40,183 bases of DNA from Butyriboletus loyo (lineage: Eukaryota > Basidiomycota > Agaricomycetes > Boletales > Boletaceae), in NCBI GenBank assembly GCA_038093515.1, contig JBBPSI010000219.1:1-40183 (forward strand). The letters are read 5' to 3'. The position numbers and the translations under genes were made by a program. Within the stretch, counting starts at the first letter, position 1. Every line of letters begins with the position of its first letter. The notes beneath the pieces are model-generated. The model was given only the letters and a program-made list of their open reading frames with translations. It ran no database searches and was not told where the DNA came from. Shown here in pieces: positions 9,608 through 20,500 of the stretch.

Positions 9608-10969
9608 CAGCCACGACTTCAGGCTTCTCAGTTAATTCCAAGTCAGGGCTCAAATTTGGGCGTGTCTGGCGGTTCAACCTGCCGCTGCTCGTCATGCCAG
9701 AAGAATGATGAATGAAATTGGAGTGGGAAAAGCCTGCAGCGACGACCAAATTCCGGATTGCCTCCGCATCTCACCACTGGATGCGTGGTGACCAAGTAAT
9801 TTGTTGGTATCTGTCAACTCAACAATTTTGACTTGTCACGGAGTTACTGTGGCCCACTGCTGATGAAATCGTGGAGTGCTTCGACATTTCCTTACTTCCC
9901 ATGCCTTCAGAGTACAGCTGCATGCAATGATTCACTAACGTCTTCATTGATAAAATCGTTATAATGTATTACTACCTCCTACATATAACTGAATCATGAC
10001 ATATAACAGGCATGGTCCCCCCGGTGACCGTCGTATTGCAACTAAAAGGATAATGCGCAAGCAGAGGGCACTCGTAATGCCTGACCACCCTCTCAACCAG
10101 CACGTCCGTCCTTCATCGAGATCGACCTGCGAGGTCCCATACTTCGACTGTGTAAGGCCCCCCAAGTCAACAGGTATCTGCACGACTCGGACACGCCCCC
10201 AGATGTCGACGGAGCCACTAGCTTACGTAGGCAATCTAGCTACTGATTCAATTGATTTCAATTGTGACACCAAAACGGGTCCAAGGCCCCGCTGTCACGC
10301 GTCACGTCGGACCTTGACAAGTGACATCGGCGAATGCCAGCACCGTATATTATATATTAGTCACCGGCTTTGCCCACAGACTTTGACTACGTCCTCTTTA
10401 GGTCGAAGCCCGCGTCTGGCAAGAAAACACCTCAAGCGCACCCCGAATCGGCCACGAGAACATCTAGGGCTTTCCTTCTCGGACTTGCCCATTCAGCACA
10501 GAAGGTCTGTCGTATTGAAGTGCCCCAAAACGCCTCCCACTCATTCTGTATTGCGCTGTACAATCTGAGGTGGTGGTGACTCTCGCTGTCGTTCTCGATT
10601 ATCGCGATCACGTCGTCACCTGTCCGACCACTCCCCTGTCGTCAAAATCAGGCGTGACCACTGTGAAACAATGGGCAGATGAAGTCAACTACTTCGCAGA
10701 CGTCACGTGCACGATCACCCCTGTAAACTGCTGCTTGAGGGAATGGATAGTCGGTTGAATGATGTCTATGATAACAAAGTGTAGAGCTGTGGTGAGTGGT
10801 GTATCAGTGCGATGCGGCTGCATCTGCCAAAATCTAATCCGCGATCTGGGCCTGCTCACTCCCTTCGTCCAGGATTCGATTGGTTGCCAGGTCCGTACAC
10901 GATTACTCGACAGGAACTTCTTGCCACGTCATAAAACAGGCAGGTAGTAAGGGAGTTGAGCTGCACTCG
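9608..10969. other. No recognisable gene
   Basis: The upstream part of the minus-strand gag element may continue to about 9750. Beyond that I see no LTR, no terminal repeats and no conserved protein. Plus-strand frames at 9996-10568 and 10370-10579 are open, but they have low-complexity, Arg/Pro/Ser-rich products without family motifs. CpG is frequent here, unlike in the KDZ element, so this may be older host DNA. Confidence 0.5.
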
Positions 10970-11590
10970 GACCGCCCCTGGTGCCTGCTGCTGCTGGCGG
11001 ACCCACGCATGGATCCGATACCTGGTAGCATAAACGTGATACCGCTTCTCATATCCGTCATCCCCAGCCCCAACAACAGCTCAAGCTGTTTTTAGGCATT
11101 CCACGGACACGTTCAAGCTGTCCATGTCAGGGATGTCGCCTCTTATATGACCCGACGATAGAAGTTTCTGACTTATGGTTACGATCGTCAAATGAATCGA
11201 TGGATTCACAGGCTGGTCAGTGGTTCAGCAACTGCAAGACCCCAGGCGTTGTCCGTTTGCATCCGCGACAATTAACAGCACATCTTTCTCGCTGTTATGT
11301 CGTTCAAAAAGATTGTTCAGGTACGCCTTGTTCAGCTCGATTCATCGTAGGGGGAGCTGATAGGTCGTTTCTAGTATGATGTCAGTTTGGGCGAGATCAC
11401 GTCAAAATACGATCAACACTTGTGACCAGTGAACACGATCACGTTTGTCGACGAAAATCGCCAGTTTGTCACTACATCAGACGATAAAATCATGCGGGTG
11501 TGGGACTATGATATACCGGCTGTGATCACGTGCCTTGACTGCGGATGTCACTCTACATCCCTCGAGTTCGTATCACGTGCTTGACACGGC
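10970..11590 (+). pseudogene. PRP17: Relic of PRP17/CDC40 (WD40 pre-mRNA splicing factor)
   Basis: PRP17/CDC40 is a spliceosomal WD40 protein needed for the second splicing step. Recognisable blocks in order are GHVQAV...RDVA (about 11110-11140), RRFLTYGYDRQM (about 11155-11195), QHIFLAVMSFKKIVQ (about 11276-11320), YDVSLGEITSKYDQHL (11375-11422), [20 protein letters not shown] (about 11430-11490), VWDYDIP, and [11 protein letters not shown] (about 11540-11575). An intron at 11321-11374 (GTACGC...CTAG) is retained, so this is a DNA-level duplicate or the remains of the gene, not a retrocopy. Stops (TAA at 11273, TGA at 11423 where family members have Gly) and missing segments show it is dead. 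The left limit is soft: a match resembling LLLLA..MD at about 10980-11015 is weak. Confidence 0.72.
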
Positions 11591-12861
11591 TTTACCATTC
11601 GCACTCTGATGTGAATATAGAAGAGTAGTTTGTCACGTAGTCATTGGTCAACCAGGTTCTTGTATACAGCACGGTAATTTCTGTCAGAACAAGAGCTAGG
11701 GATGCCTGGCAGGTGACATTTTTCCCAGAGAAAAGTGACAGCAGCGGTGACGTGGTATTTTCGGACCAGAAAAAGTGCCCGGAACAATCCCGTTTGAAGG
11801 CCCATTCTAAAGTGGATTGCCCGAGTATCCTGTCATGTTGCAAAATCCATGCACTCTTTACAGTATTGGACCGGCACTTGTGCCAACATTGTACAATGCT
11901 CGAGTTTCGTACTGGAGGCACACTACAACAAATCAGAAAATGATATTGGATATCTTTGCATGTACTTGTAGATATTTTACCTAACCTCATGTGTCAGATC
12001 ATGAATAATACACACTTTACATGCAGAAAATGGTCATTTTGCAACCATTCAGTCATTGATGGACTGTGGTCATAGATTTTCACCATTTGAACCAGTACAT
12101 ATCGTATGGGTAATCCTTGGCCATATTATTACAATGTAAATCACTAGGATGCATGTTTTCATGTTGGTATCATTGCATTATCATCATTGAATCTCATCTA
12201 AGCAAGTAGCTATACTTAATGTGGACTCAGAGAATGAAGAGGTCATAGCACTACTGAGGATGCATTACATTGAAAAGATTAATATTCAGGACACCTCCAA
12301 GGCTCCCATCTCTTCAAAGTCTCACTTGCATTAGTACAGAAGATGCCTGGCCATCCAAAGTCTCAGACAAAAAAAAGTAGATTCAGTCAGACTTGGAGCA
12401 ACAAGAGGAGGCCATGACTGAGGTTGTCAAGCTATGCAGGGAGGATCCAAGAATGAGAGAAAGAGTTTGAGGGCCATATATCAAGAGGTTGAGGAAAAGA
12501 AAAAGGTGATGAACCTCAAGTTGAAAGTGTGCAGGAAAGTGTGTGAAGGCAGTTGAAAGGAGGAAGAAGTTCCCATCGCAGTGACCTGGTTGAAGCCAGC
12601 CCAGGCTGGGGAAACTTGAGCCATGGTTGCCTAAGCCTACATTTGAAGCAGCTAAGCCAGAGGTAATGAGGAGGAAGCAGCCAACAGGAACAATAATGAT
12701 TCTGACAGTGAGAGCGTAGATGTGATTGTTGAGATAATCTCATGATGTGATGGAATGATAACAGTTCTTTCAAATGTTTTTATGGCCTATTTTAATGTCA
12801 CATGGACACCACATAACCTTGTGCAGACCCTGGTCGGTCAGTCAGTCAGTTGCCATTTGCT
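11591..12861. other. No recognisable gene; decayed, low-CpG DNA
   Basis: The region is A+T richer than its left neighbour. From about 12370 to 12700 the plus strand has Lys/Glu-rich stretches (for example LEQQEEAMTEVVKLCRE), interrupted by stops. These resemble a broken coiled-coil segment of a transposon gene, but I cannot name it. A 132-codon minus-strand frame at 11592-11990 shows no known domain. Confidence 0.4.
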
Positions 12862-12866
12862 GTCTG

Positions 12867-13685
12867 TGTTACAGTTTTACCCCTAAGCGTACCCAGCCAC
12901 TCATTTTCCCATGCTCACGCGTCCCCGCCGCCCCCGCCGTCTCACGATGCCACCCATCGCCCGCTCCTTAGTCGCCTAGTGGACGTCACCCACTTCCCTG
13001 GTTGTTCCGCAAGTCTCAGTAACGCTACACTGAGATAGCCCCTGTCTCATCGCCCCGTCAGGCCGGACCCACAGCTGAGCTGTCGCGTCCTTCTTCCTTT
13101 ATCCAATGACATTTGTTACATCACGTGACTAGCACGTGACTAGATTACAACGCATCATACCTTCGCGTCGAGACCCGTATCCAAGGGCTCCGCTGTTCGC
13201 ATTCCCTTTGCCCTGTGGGGCTCGCCTCATGGACATCGTCACTTCGCCTTCTGCTCTTCCTATTCGTTGACGATGTCGCCATCTTACTTGGAGCTTCGCT
13301 CCCTCGTTACCGGCACTTTGCCGCCTCTTCATTTGCTGTTATGACTCGATGCGACTCATAACCCTTTGCCCCTCGCTGCCACACACAGCTCAGTCTGTGC
13401 ACAATATGTATTAGTATATATACTCGCACTTAGACTAGTACGAGTTCTCTAGCTAATTCTACGCATCTACCAAGTGCATAGTAATCTAGCAGTATACCCT
13501 CTTCTTGCCGATAAAGCCGATAAGAGTCTGCTCGATCTCGTCTGGTCGCCACCACTCAAGATCTCGCCAACACTTGCTTTGCAAGACACCTGATAGCGTC
13601 GTCTACACGAGTCGGCTAGTTTCCTCATTAGGCTCGAGCCCCTATAAGTGCTTGCTGCTAGCTATTGTGCGCTATCAGTGTAACA
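12867..13685 (+). mobile_element. Solo LTR family B, copy B2, with GTCTG TSD
   Basis: The 819 bp copy (TGTTACAG ... AGTGTAACA) is flanked by GTCTG at 12862-12866 and 13686-13690. It is inverse to copy B1 (7030-7851). The TATA region (TAGTATATATAC) is at about 13413, with the (C/T)(A/G)GTCTGTGC motif 24 bp upstream at 13391. No internal sequence remains. Confidence 0.93.
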
Positions 13686-13690
13686 GTCTG

Positions 13691-14122
13691 GACCAAACTT
13701 GACTCACTGAAGTGGGCTGGATGTGCATTGTAGGTGGCACAAACAAACAAACACAAGTGTGCCCAACAGACAAATGGAAAGGAGGGATACACAAAATGAC
13801 AACTATGAGGTATGGAATGAAGGAACAGAGTGCCATGTGACAACAGGGAGGGATGGGATGGAGATGGGGCATGCAGGGCAGTGTGGATAGCATGGTGTGT
13901 GTGTGTGTAGACAGGTCTGAAATGTGACAGGTCACTGCATGGCGAAGTGAGAGCTTGAAAACTTTGCATGGAGGTGCAAGGATTACACTGGGGTAAGCAT
14001 GGACCTGTTCAACTCCGGCATGGATGCTATTGTATTGCAGAGCCTGTTGACACACTATTAGTAGTGTGCTTGCTCAGCTTGCCATTCTTGCTCACAGAGC
14101 CCATGTAGTCACATTGTCACAT
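13691..14122. other. Spacer left of the KDZ element; short GT microsatellite
   Basis: No gene is recognised. A (GT)n run lies near 13892-13907. CpG is nearly absent. The stretch may be part of an older element into which the KDZ transposon and LTR B2 inserted. Confidence 0.4.
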
Positions 14123-14158
14123 AGCATATGGCCACCCCAGGTTGACAATATCACTTGT
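14123..14158. repeat. Left terminal inverted repeat of the KDZ element
   Basis: About 36 bp match the reverse complement of the right end with one or two transitions (for example AGCAT versus AGCAC, and CACTTG versus CACCTG). The match may begin a little before 14123, because the right-hand copy is cut by the window edge. Confidence 0.82.
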
Positions 14159-14199
14159 TATACAGCCACCCTGGGGTGGGCCCACATGTGCATCAGGAG

Positions 14200-14600
14200 T
14201 ATGTTGACAGGTAGGCCTATTGGGGGGCATATCCTATAGATAGGCAGGCCCACTAGGGATAAATCCCATGGTTGTATTGCAGATATACTGCCAATGAGTG
14301 GGCCTTCAGGGGGGTAGGTGGTATTAATGAGCAGGCCCTCAGGGGGCATATACTAGTAGCAGGTGGTCCCTCAGGGGGATAGGTGGTAGTAGCAAGCAGG
14401 CCCTCAGGGGGTGTATGCTAGTAGTGGGCAGGCCCTCAGGGGGGTAGGCAGTAGTAGCAAGCGGGCCCTCAGGGGGCATATGCTAGTAGTGAGTGGGCCC
14501 TCAAGGGGCATATGCTAGTAGCAGGTGGGCCCTCAAGGGGGTAGGCAGTAGTAACGAGTGGGCCCTCAGGGGGCATATGCTAGTAGCAGGTGGGTCAGGT
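14200..14600. repeat. Left subterminal tandem repeats of the KDZ element
   Basis: About nine units centred on GGCC(C/T)TCAGGGGG recur every 32-34 bp (near 14300, 14334, 14367, 14399, 14431, 14463, 14495, 14528 and 14560). GTAGG(C/T)(A/G)GTAGTA and CATATGCTAGTAG spacers alternate roughly. The right end of the element has a related inverted array. Subterminal repeats are often transposase-binding sites. Reading frames across this array are artefacts of the repeat. Confidence 0.85.
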
Positions 14601-14789
14601 GTGGGCCTGCAGTGGGGATGTGCTCTGTGCCAAATGGCCTGCTGGGATATGTGTGCTGTGGACATGTTGGATCGTGGGTGCCAAATACTGCTGAGAGGCA
14701 GGCCTACAGGGGTAGCATCCCACCCCTTGAGCAGCTCCTTTTGTCCCAAAGTGACATAAGCCTAATTGATCACTCTTCATCTTCCAGCA

Positions 14790-16035
14790 TGCATTCCAGA
14801 TCTGCATTAACAGAGGTGCCTGCTGGCTCACCGATATTGATGATGAATCACATCTCATGCTACATGTGATCAAGATTATCTGCTGAAATACAATTGCCCA
14901 CCAGTACATCCTGTGCTCTACCACATATCAACATTTCTGTTGAAGTAGTTTGCCAGGCAGATCAAATGGTGCATGCCCTAGTGCAAGCTCACAGGAACCC
15001 CTGTATGACCATGTTACATTACTGCGCAATGGCATTAATGTGCCCTTCAGTCAGGCTCCAGGGCTTTGATCCAATGTGGGAGGCAGATAGCATTTTGAGA
15101 TTTGAAGTGAAGCACAATGCGACGTTGGAGTCCATGGAAGGTGCTTCACAGCAACTATCAAGACCCACAATGATCGTCAATGAGCATGGATACATTATCA
15201 TGTGGTACCTCCTGTGGGCGCTCAGTATGGCAAGCCAGGTAAGCACAATGCTGAGCCTTTGGTCATATCCTCTGAGCCACCATATAGACTACCATATGGG
15301 AGTCATTTTGGCATCTCCACAGGACCCTTGCAGTGAGCATCACTGCATCTGACCTTGGGGTGAAATGGAGAACCCACAGGAGCTACTTCTGACAGGATGC
15401 TGAGCTGGCAGGCTGCATTAACATGTCCCTGGCATGGTATCAACAGGGGTGCAATGTAGGTCACATTTGCTAATATGGGCATCACACATTACATCTATTT
15501 ACAGCATACAAATGGTGAGCTAGAGATCTCTGCAATGTTAAAGGCAGGGCGCAATGATGATGAAGGAAGGAAGTGGCTCAGTGAGATTATGGGGGCGCAT
15601 TCAGTAATGTCCGCTGCCATGAGCATCATGCACCTGGAGATGTATGAGCTAGCATGGGAGGCGATGATTTGGCTTTGGCAGATCGCACCTGCAGATGACC
15701 TCACTGACCTGTGGAGCATCCTTCAACTTTGGCTCTCTGATTTCAACACCCTGTCCACAATTGTGAACAGGTCCGGCCACTGCCATCTGGACTGCAATGG
15801 GCTCCCACAATCATTTGACCAACTCCTCAGCATAGGGAATTATAGCAGCCTCGACCTGATATTCCCAAGACAGGACTTAAGGCTATGGTATCCCCCAGGG
15901 ACTGTAGTTGCATTCTCTGGGAGGCTTATTGTTCATGGGGCAGCTGAGATAGAGGGGGACTGGGCCTGCATTGCATGGTACATGCAGGACAAGGTCCACT
16001 GGATGCTAGGGGTCCCATGGTGGAATTATGCTGAG
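14790..16035 (+). pseudogene. TET/JBP-family 2-oxoglutarate/Fe(II) dioxygenase, decayed
   Basis: TET/JBP enzymes oxidise 5-methylcytosine or thymine in DNA. The readable parts are 14790-15238, an intron (GTAAGC...CCACAG), 15323-15455 (including LAGCINMSLAWYQQG), an intron 15456-15504, and 15505-16035. The last exon has the dioxygenase core: GHCHLDCNG with the Fe-binding HxD (His 15783, Asp 15789), LRLWYPPGTVVAFSGRLIVHG with the distal His (15934), then GDWACIAWYMQDKVH. Family members, as I remember them, have Arg after GD and in YMR. Here Trp and Gln replace them, both explicable by CpG transitions. The Arg after GD is probably the 2-oxoglutarate anchor. A TGA in the second exon and a one-base phase conflict at the first junction also argue against function. 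The start is uncertain. It converges with the minus-strand gene at 16540-17287. Confidence 0.78.
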
Positions 16036-16500
16036 GTAAGCAAGGTGGAAAGTTGGGAGTCGAACAAGGGCAGCACAATTCAATGATGTATATAAAATGT
16101 TAAATGAATGTTCCAGAATCGTGAATGCAAGCAGAGTTCCCATGCAGTCGAAAGGGAGCCCATCTGATTGGCAATGTGCCTGAGTGGTATATGGAGCACC
16201 CACCTGGTTGGCAGCAGACCTGCACAGTAGGCAACATACCCACCTGGCATTGTGGTTGTGCAGTAGGCAGTGCATCCACACAGTATGCAGAGCACCCACA
16301 CACCAGGCAGAATGGATGTGGGCAGACTGCTCCCATCACACAAGGCTTGTCAAACAAATTCATAGAGCATGGCTTAGTTCAGGCAGGTCTGTATGAGTAT
16401 GGTGGCATCAGATATGAGCTGGCAGGGGACAGCTTTGGTGGGCTGAATAACATGGTGCAGACCTGTGCAAGCATAATTGGATTGGCACAAATGATACATT
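16036..16500. other. Downstream of the TET/JBP core; imprecise minisatellite-like sequence
   Basis: Repeated GCAGTAGGCA and CACCCACAC-like words occur between 16190 and 16320, with no CpG. Open frames on both strands here (for example 16125-16508 plus, 16006-16363 minus) look like by-products of this composition. A further TET/JBP exon after the GTAAGC donor at 16036 cannot be excluded, because the reading is blocked by stops. Confidence 0.45.
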
Positions 16501-16539
16501 TCAATTAATTCCCTCTTCTCCCTCAGGCTCTGCATGCCC

Positions 16540-17287
16540 CAGCAGTGCATGGAGCTGTGCTCTGCAACTCCAGTAGTATCCCATCTAGGAGTCCAGCACT
16601 TCTATCCTCTCAAGGCCTTCCTGCAGCACCTTCATACACTCCTCCTCATGTTGATCCAGTGCCTGATTTTGCAGCTTGACCAATGGAGAGCTGTGGGAAC
16701 CCCACAGATTCTATCTGGATTTCAATGCAGCTAATTAACATATAATACCAATCACATACCTGGAAGTATTCATCTGAGGCCTGCAGAATGTTAGACATTG
16801 TGCCTGGCCAAACCTCCATGTCATCTGGCAGCCCCATGGCCCACCAGTTGCACATGAACTCTTGTGCATGATCTGCACTCCAGTCAGGAAGGAAGGTCTG
16901 GATGTTCTCTATCATTTTGTAGAGGTCAGGTTCCACATGGATAAGCGCCCCTTGCAGGTCATTACTCTGGCAGTGTTCATATGTGCTTTGACAGGCAGGA
17001 GTGGGGACTGGGACCATGAATCAGGTCATATATATATTCTGCAGACAGAATAAAGCAGCCTGTATCCAGCAATGATTCAGCTCGATAACAAGCAGCTCAA
17101 CTGAGGGGCTCACAAATTCCTGGTTGATGCCATAGCTCCATCCTTCAGGCCAGTTGGATCTCTCCAAGTGGGCTAAATGGCAGGCTGCCACCTTGATGCA
17201 GCAGCCTAGGTAATACATTACCCAGTGCACAATGCTTCGAGAAACATTGAGCATGCTGACATTTGAGGAGAGGACAAACAAAGACAT
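16540..17287 (-). pseudogene. Unrecognised KDZ-borne gene between TET/JBP and transposase
   Basis: Starting at 17287, the first stretch (to about 17030) includes MLNVSRSIVHW and then VAACHLAHLE, SNWPEGWSYGI and VELLVIELNHCW. An AT-dinucleotide run near 17030 shifts the frame. A second stretch (17017-16760) contains FLPDWSADHAQEFMCNWWAM and MEVWPGTMSNILQASDEYFQ, ending at a GTATGT donor. After a short intron, a third stretch (about 16735-16540) is coiled-coil-like (LDQHEEECMKVLQEGLERIE). I do not recognise the family. It lies on the same strand as the transposase and ~300 bp downstream of it, converging on TET/JBP. It has at least one stop and one frameshift, so it is decayed. Confidence 0.5.
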
Positions 17288-17581
17288 AGCAACAGCAGCT
17301 TGAAAGGAAGGGCAGTGGATGAACCACTGTTCAACAGAGTTACCCTTATAGGGAAATAGCAGGCCTATTATCTACCCATTCAAGACTAGTGCACAGCTGC
17401 ACTCCACCTTGTCTACACAATGGAGTTGGAAGTGTTAACTGCATAATTCTATGTATTGAAGCCTGACGCAGGCTAAAATGCTTCCAAGTATCCCACTGTA
17501 TATCCTGTGGCCTAGCAGGTGGTGCACTCCACTGGGCTTACTGTATGTGACTTGTCAGGTGGGTAGAGTGGGATAAATGTA

Positions 17582-20500
17582 CTAACATATCCTAAGAGAC
17601 TCCCAGGTGCCCTGGCACTGGTCCCAGAGCATGTGGTATGTGGCAGCCTGTCGGGCAGCATAGCAGGTGCGCCCATGCTCTCTGCTGGACCTGCTTTCCA
17701 CTGAGAGCTGCTTCCACTGCTGCACCTTCATGTTGAAGGAATTCATCATCCATTGAAACTCTGCTGAAATAAGTTCAACCTCTTCATTCCACCAATCACA
17801 TGCAGCCTTCGCATGCAGCCAATTGATGCGATAAACTGGGGGGGCTACTGATAAGCATTTAATATGAAGGTTAAAACTGGAGAAATACATTCAGACATCC
17901 AGTCATCCTCCTTGGCATCCTGCAGGATATCCAAAAGCCAAAACCATGCTAAGCTGTCATTGCAATGACCGCTTCCATTTGGATTGCACACTGCAGCAGT
18001 TACCTTGAGGTCTGCCTGCTCTAGCTGCTGATATCATTGAATGGTCTCCTCAGCTGCACCAAGGGAGTCCGTGACCTTGTAACATGTTCTGTAAATGGCA
18101 GCATGTTTTGTGAGGGCTGCATCCACCACGGTCACCTTTTCCCATGCACAGGTGTTAGTGGCCTGGCTTTTCACATGGTGGACCTCTGTCCTGAAAATAA
18201 CTGCCTTGTCTGCCAATGCCATTCAAATGGAGTGGAGCACATCATTTGCCTGCCCAATCTGCAGCTGCGGCTTCTGGTCTGCCAAGTCTTGGAGTCCAAG
18301 ATCATGGCATGCATTGCTCCCAACTTAGAGGAAAATGGGAGCGCTGAGCACCCAAGTGATGGAAGATGGATTTGATCAGGAGATTCATCCTGCCCATCCT
18401 CCCCATCACTATGTAGTCTGCCCATATCTGAAGATGTATTGTTTGACATTGCCTCCCCCAAATAGGCAGATGCATCTGAAAGAAAGTGGGATATATTGGC
18501 AGATAGTCTATCTGCCCAGCGGGCAATGGCTAGTTTCTGGATCTTCATTGCATGGGGCCTGTTATGATTCATTCATTTCATTTCTACTTAAGCATATCTC
18601 ACAATAGCTTATCCCTTAGCCGACTCAACTCGGAATATCTTTCTTTCTCTTCATAGATAGCGAGATCCAACCCTCAATCTATTGCTTCTCTTTAAGGTAG
18701 TCCCATGGAATATTCCATGACCTTCTATTGTACAACTTCCCTTCGCCCAATGGCAATTCTCTATATTGTATGATAGCCATCTTTCCTTTTCTATCTTTGG
18801 TCCATGCACATTCTCCTGTACTATAATATGATGAGATCTAGCTACATTGTACTCTAAGCTAGATCTACTTGGAATCACCATCAATATCCTCGTCTTCTCA
18901 TCTCTAGTAGCAAGTCGTCTTCCCTCAATCAGAACACTGGATAAATCCTTCATCTTGAAGGTTAGACTTAATGTCTAGAAGAACTCTTGAGTCCCAGAAC
19001 TACATCCAAGTTTACGCTCATACTTACCCAGTCCAAGTGTAACAGGGCCCATATGCCTACTTGTCTTTGATTAGAATAATTGATGACTCCTCAATCTGTA
19101 GCCCTTGCACCAATCAGGTTGCTCCACCATGTGGGGTGGCCACCTTATTCTCCTGATTAGCAAGAAGGTCTAATTCCACAGTGTGGACACTTGGGGCTAG
19201 CAGATCATGTATTATAAGAGGGTAAGATGCATGCATTGGCAGGAAAACACACCCTTGTTCATCTTTATTTGGAATATATCCATGGTGGAGGGATCATTTA
19301 CGCAGGAGCTTAATGCCTGCCGATATTGCTCCTGCCATACTGCACACTCTGCGTAAGTAATAGAATAACCCAGATTATCAAGTGTTTTGTTTGCTGCTGC
19401 AGAAGACCTTCTAGCCACCTTGAGCCTGCCTGCCAGCCCCTTGCCTAGCAGAGAATCAGTTATTTTCTATCAGGGATGGATGGTGTGTACTCATCCATAT
19501 CATCTTCATGAAGTTGGAATCTGAAAGTCAATGATCTCTTGCCGATGTGGGGATGACATTGTGCATGCAGATCTGAGGACTATATTAAGAATGGACCAGA
19601 GGGTTTCAATGATCTCCCCACCAATCCACCCCAAACCTTCAATGAACAACAGGGCATATTGCGAAAAGCACTGGGGCTGGTGACCATGGACATGCCATAT
19701 GCCTATTCCAGGGGTCATTTCCACATCTGCAGTAATATTGATGAATTCATTATTGCTGAGTCTCTGCCACAGCTTCTTCATGTAGGCACAATTTATGTCA
19801 TAGAAGCTGATCATGCAGTTCATCCCCTGCATGTTGTACTGAAGGGAATTTGAAAGTGCGTAATCCATATTTACCTGCCTGCATAGATGTCAGTGGGCGG
19901 AGGTATATGACAGATCACTTGCCTCTCTCCCTTTTGGAAATCTACTGCAGAATGTGGTATAAAGCAGCCATGCCATACACAGGCAGCAGCCCTAATTCCA
20001 GTTGATTCAAGGTTTCCATGATTTGTGTAAGATTGATTGACCACCCAATGATTATTACAAACTGAGCACTGTTTGCATTTTGGGCAGACATGTGAATAGG
20101 GGAGAATGCAACTAGATATACCTTATGTATACCTCTAATGGATGGTGTGTTGCCTGCAGATAATCTTGATATGGGGTGTGGGTGACCATAAAGCCATGCC
20201 CATCCATAAGCCAGACCTAATCATCCACCTGCCTGTCCTGCAAGTGCTCTGCCTTGAAGTTGCCATCCATAATGACCATTTAGCTATACTTCCAGCTATT
20301 ACAATGTGCAACTCAATGAATTGGAAGCATTAGTATGGAGAGCCTGGCTCACTCAGATAAATCATTCTCTGCAGTAGGATGGACACTTATCCCCGGCTAC
20401 AGACAGGTTGGACAGAAGAGAGCAAGGTCCCCAGGTTGCAGCAAATCTGTGGAATACCCAATGCCCCCCCACTTCATAAGCTTAAGAAGCCACCATTTGC

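Noticed and set aside
9996..10568. 190-codon plus-strand frame
   Set aside because: Arg/Pro/Thr-rich product without recognisable domain, no clear promoter or splice context.
14286..14600. CRISPR-like spaced repeats (32-34 bp period)
   Set aside because: The spacers are themselves alternating repeats, not unique, the genome is eukaryotic, and no cas genes are present.
14493..14759. Open frames on both strands in the subterminal repeats
   Set aside because: Produced by the tandem repeat unit; the products are repeats of the same few residues.
16006..16508. Cys-rich frames on both strands downstream of TET/JBP
   Set aside because: They coincide with minisatellite-like sequence lacking CpG; the Cys content follows from TGC/GCA words.
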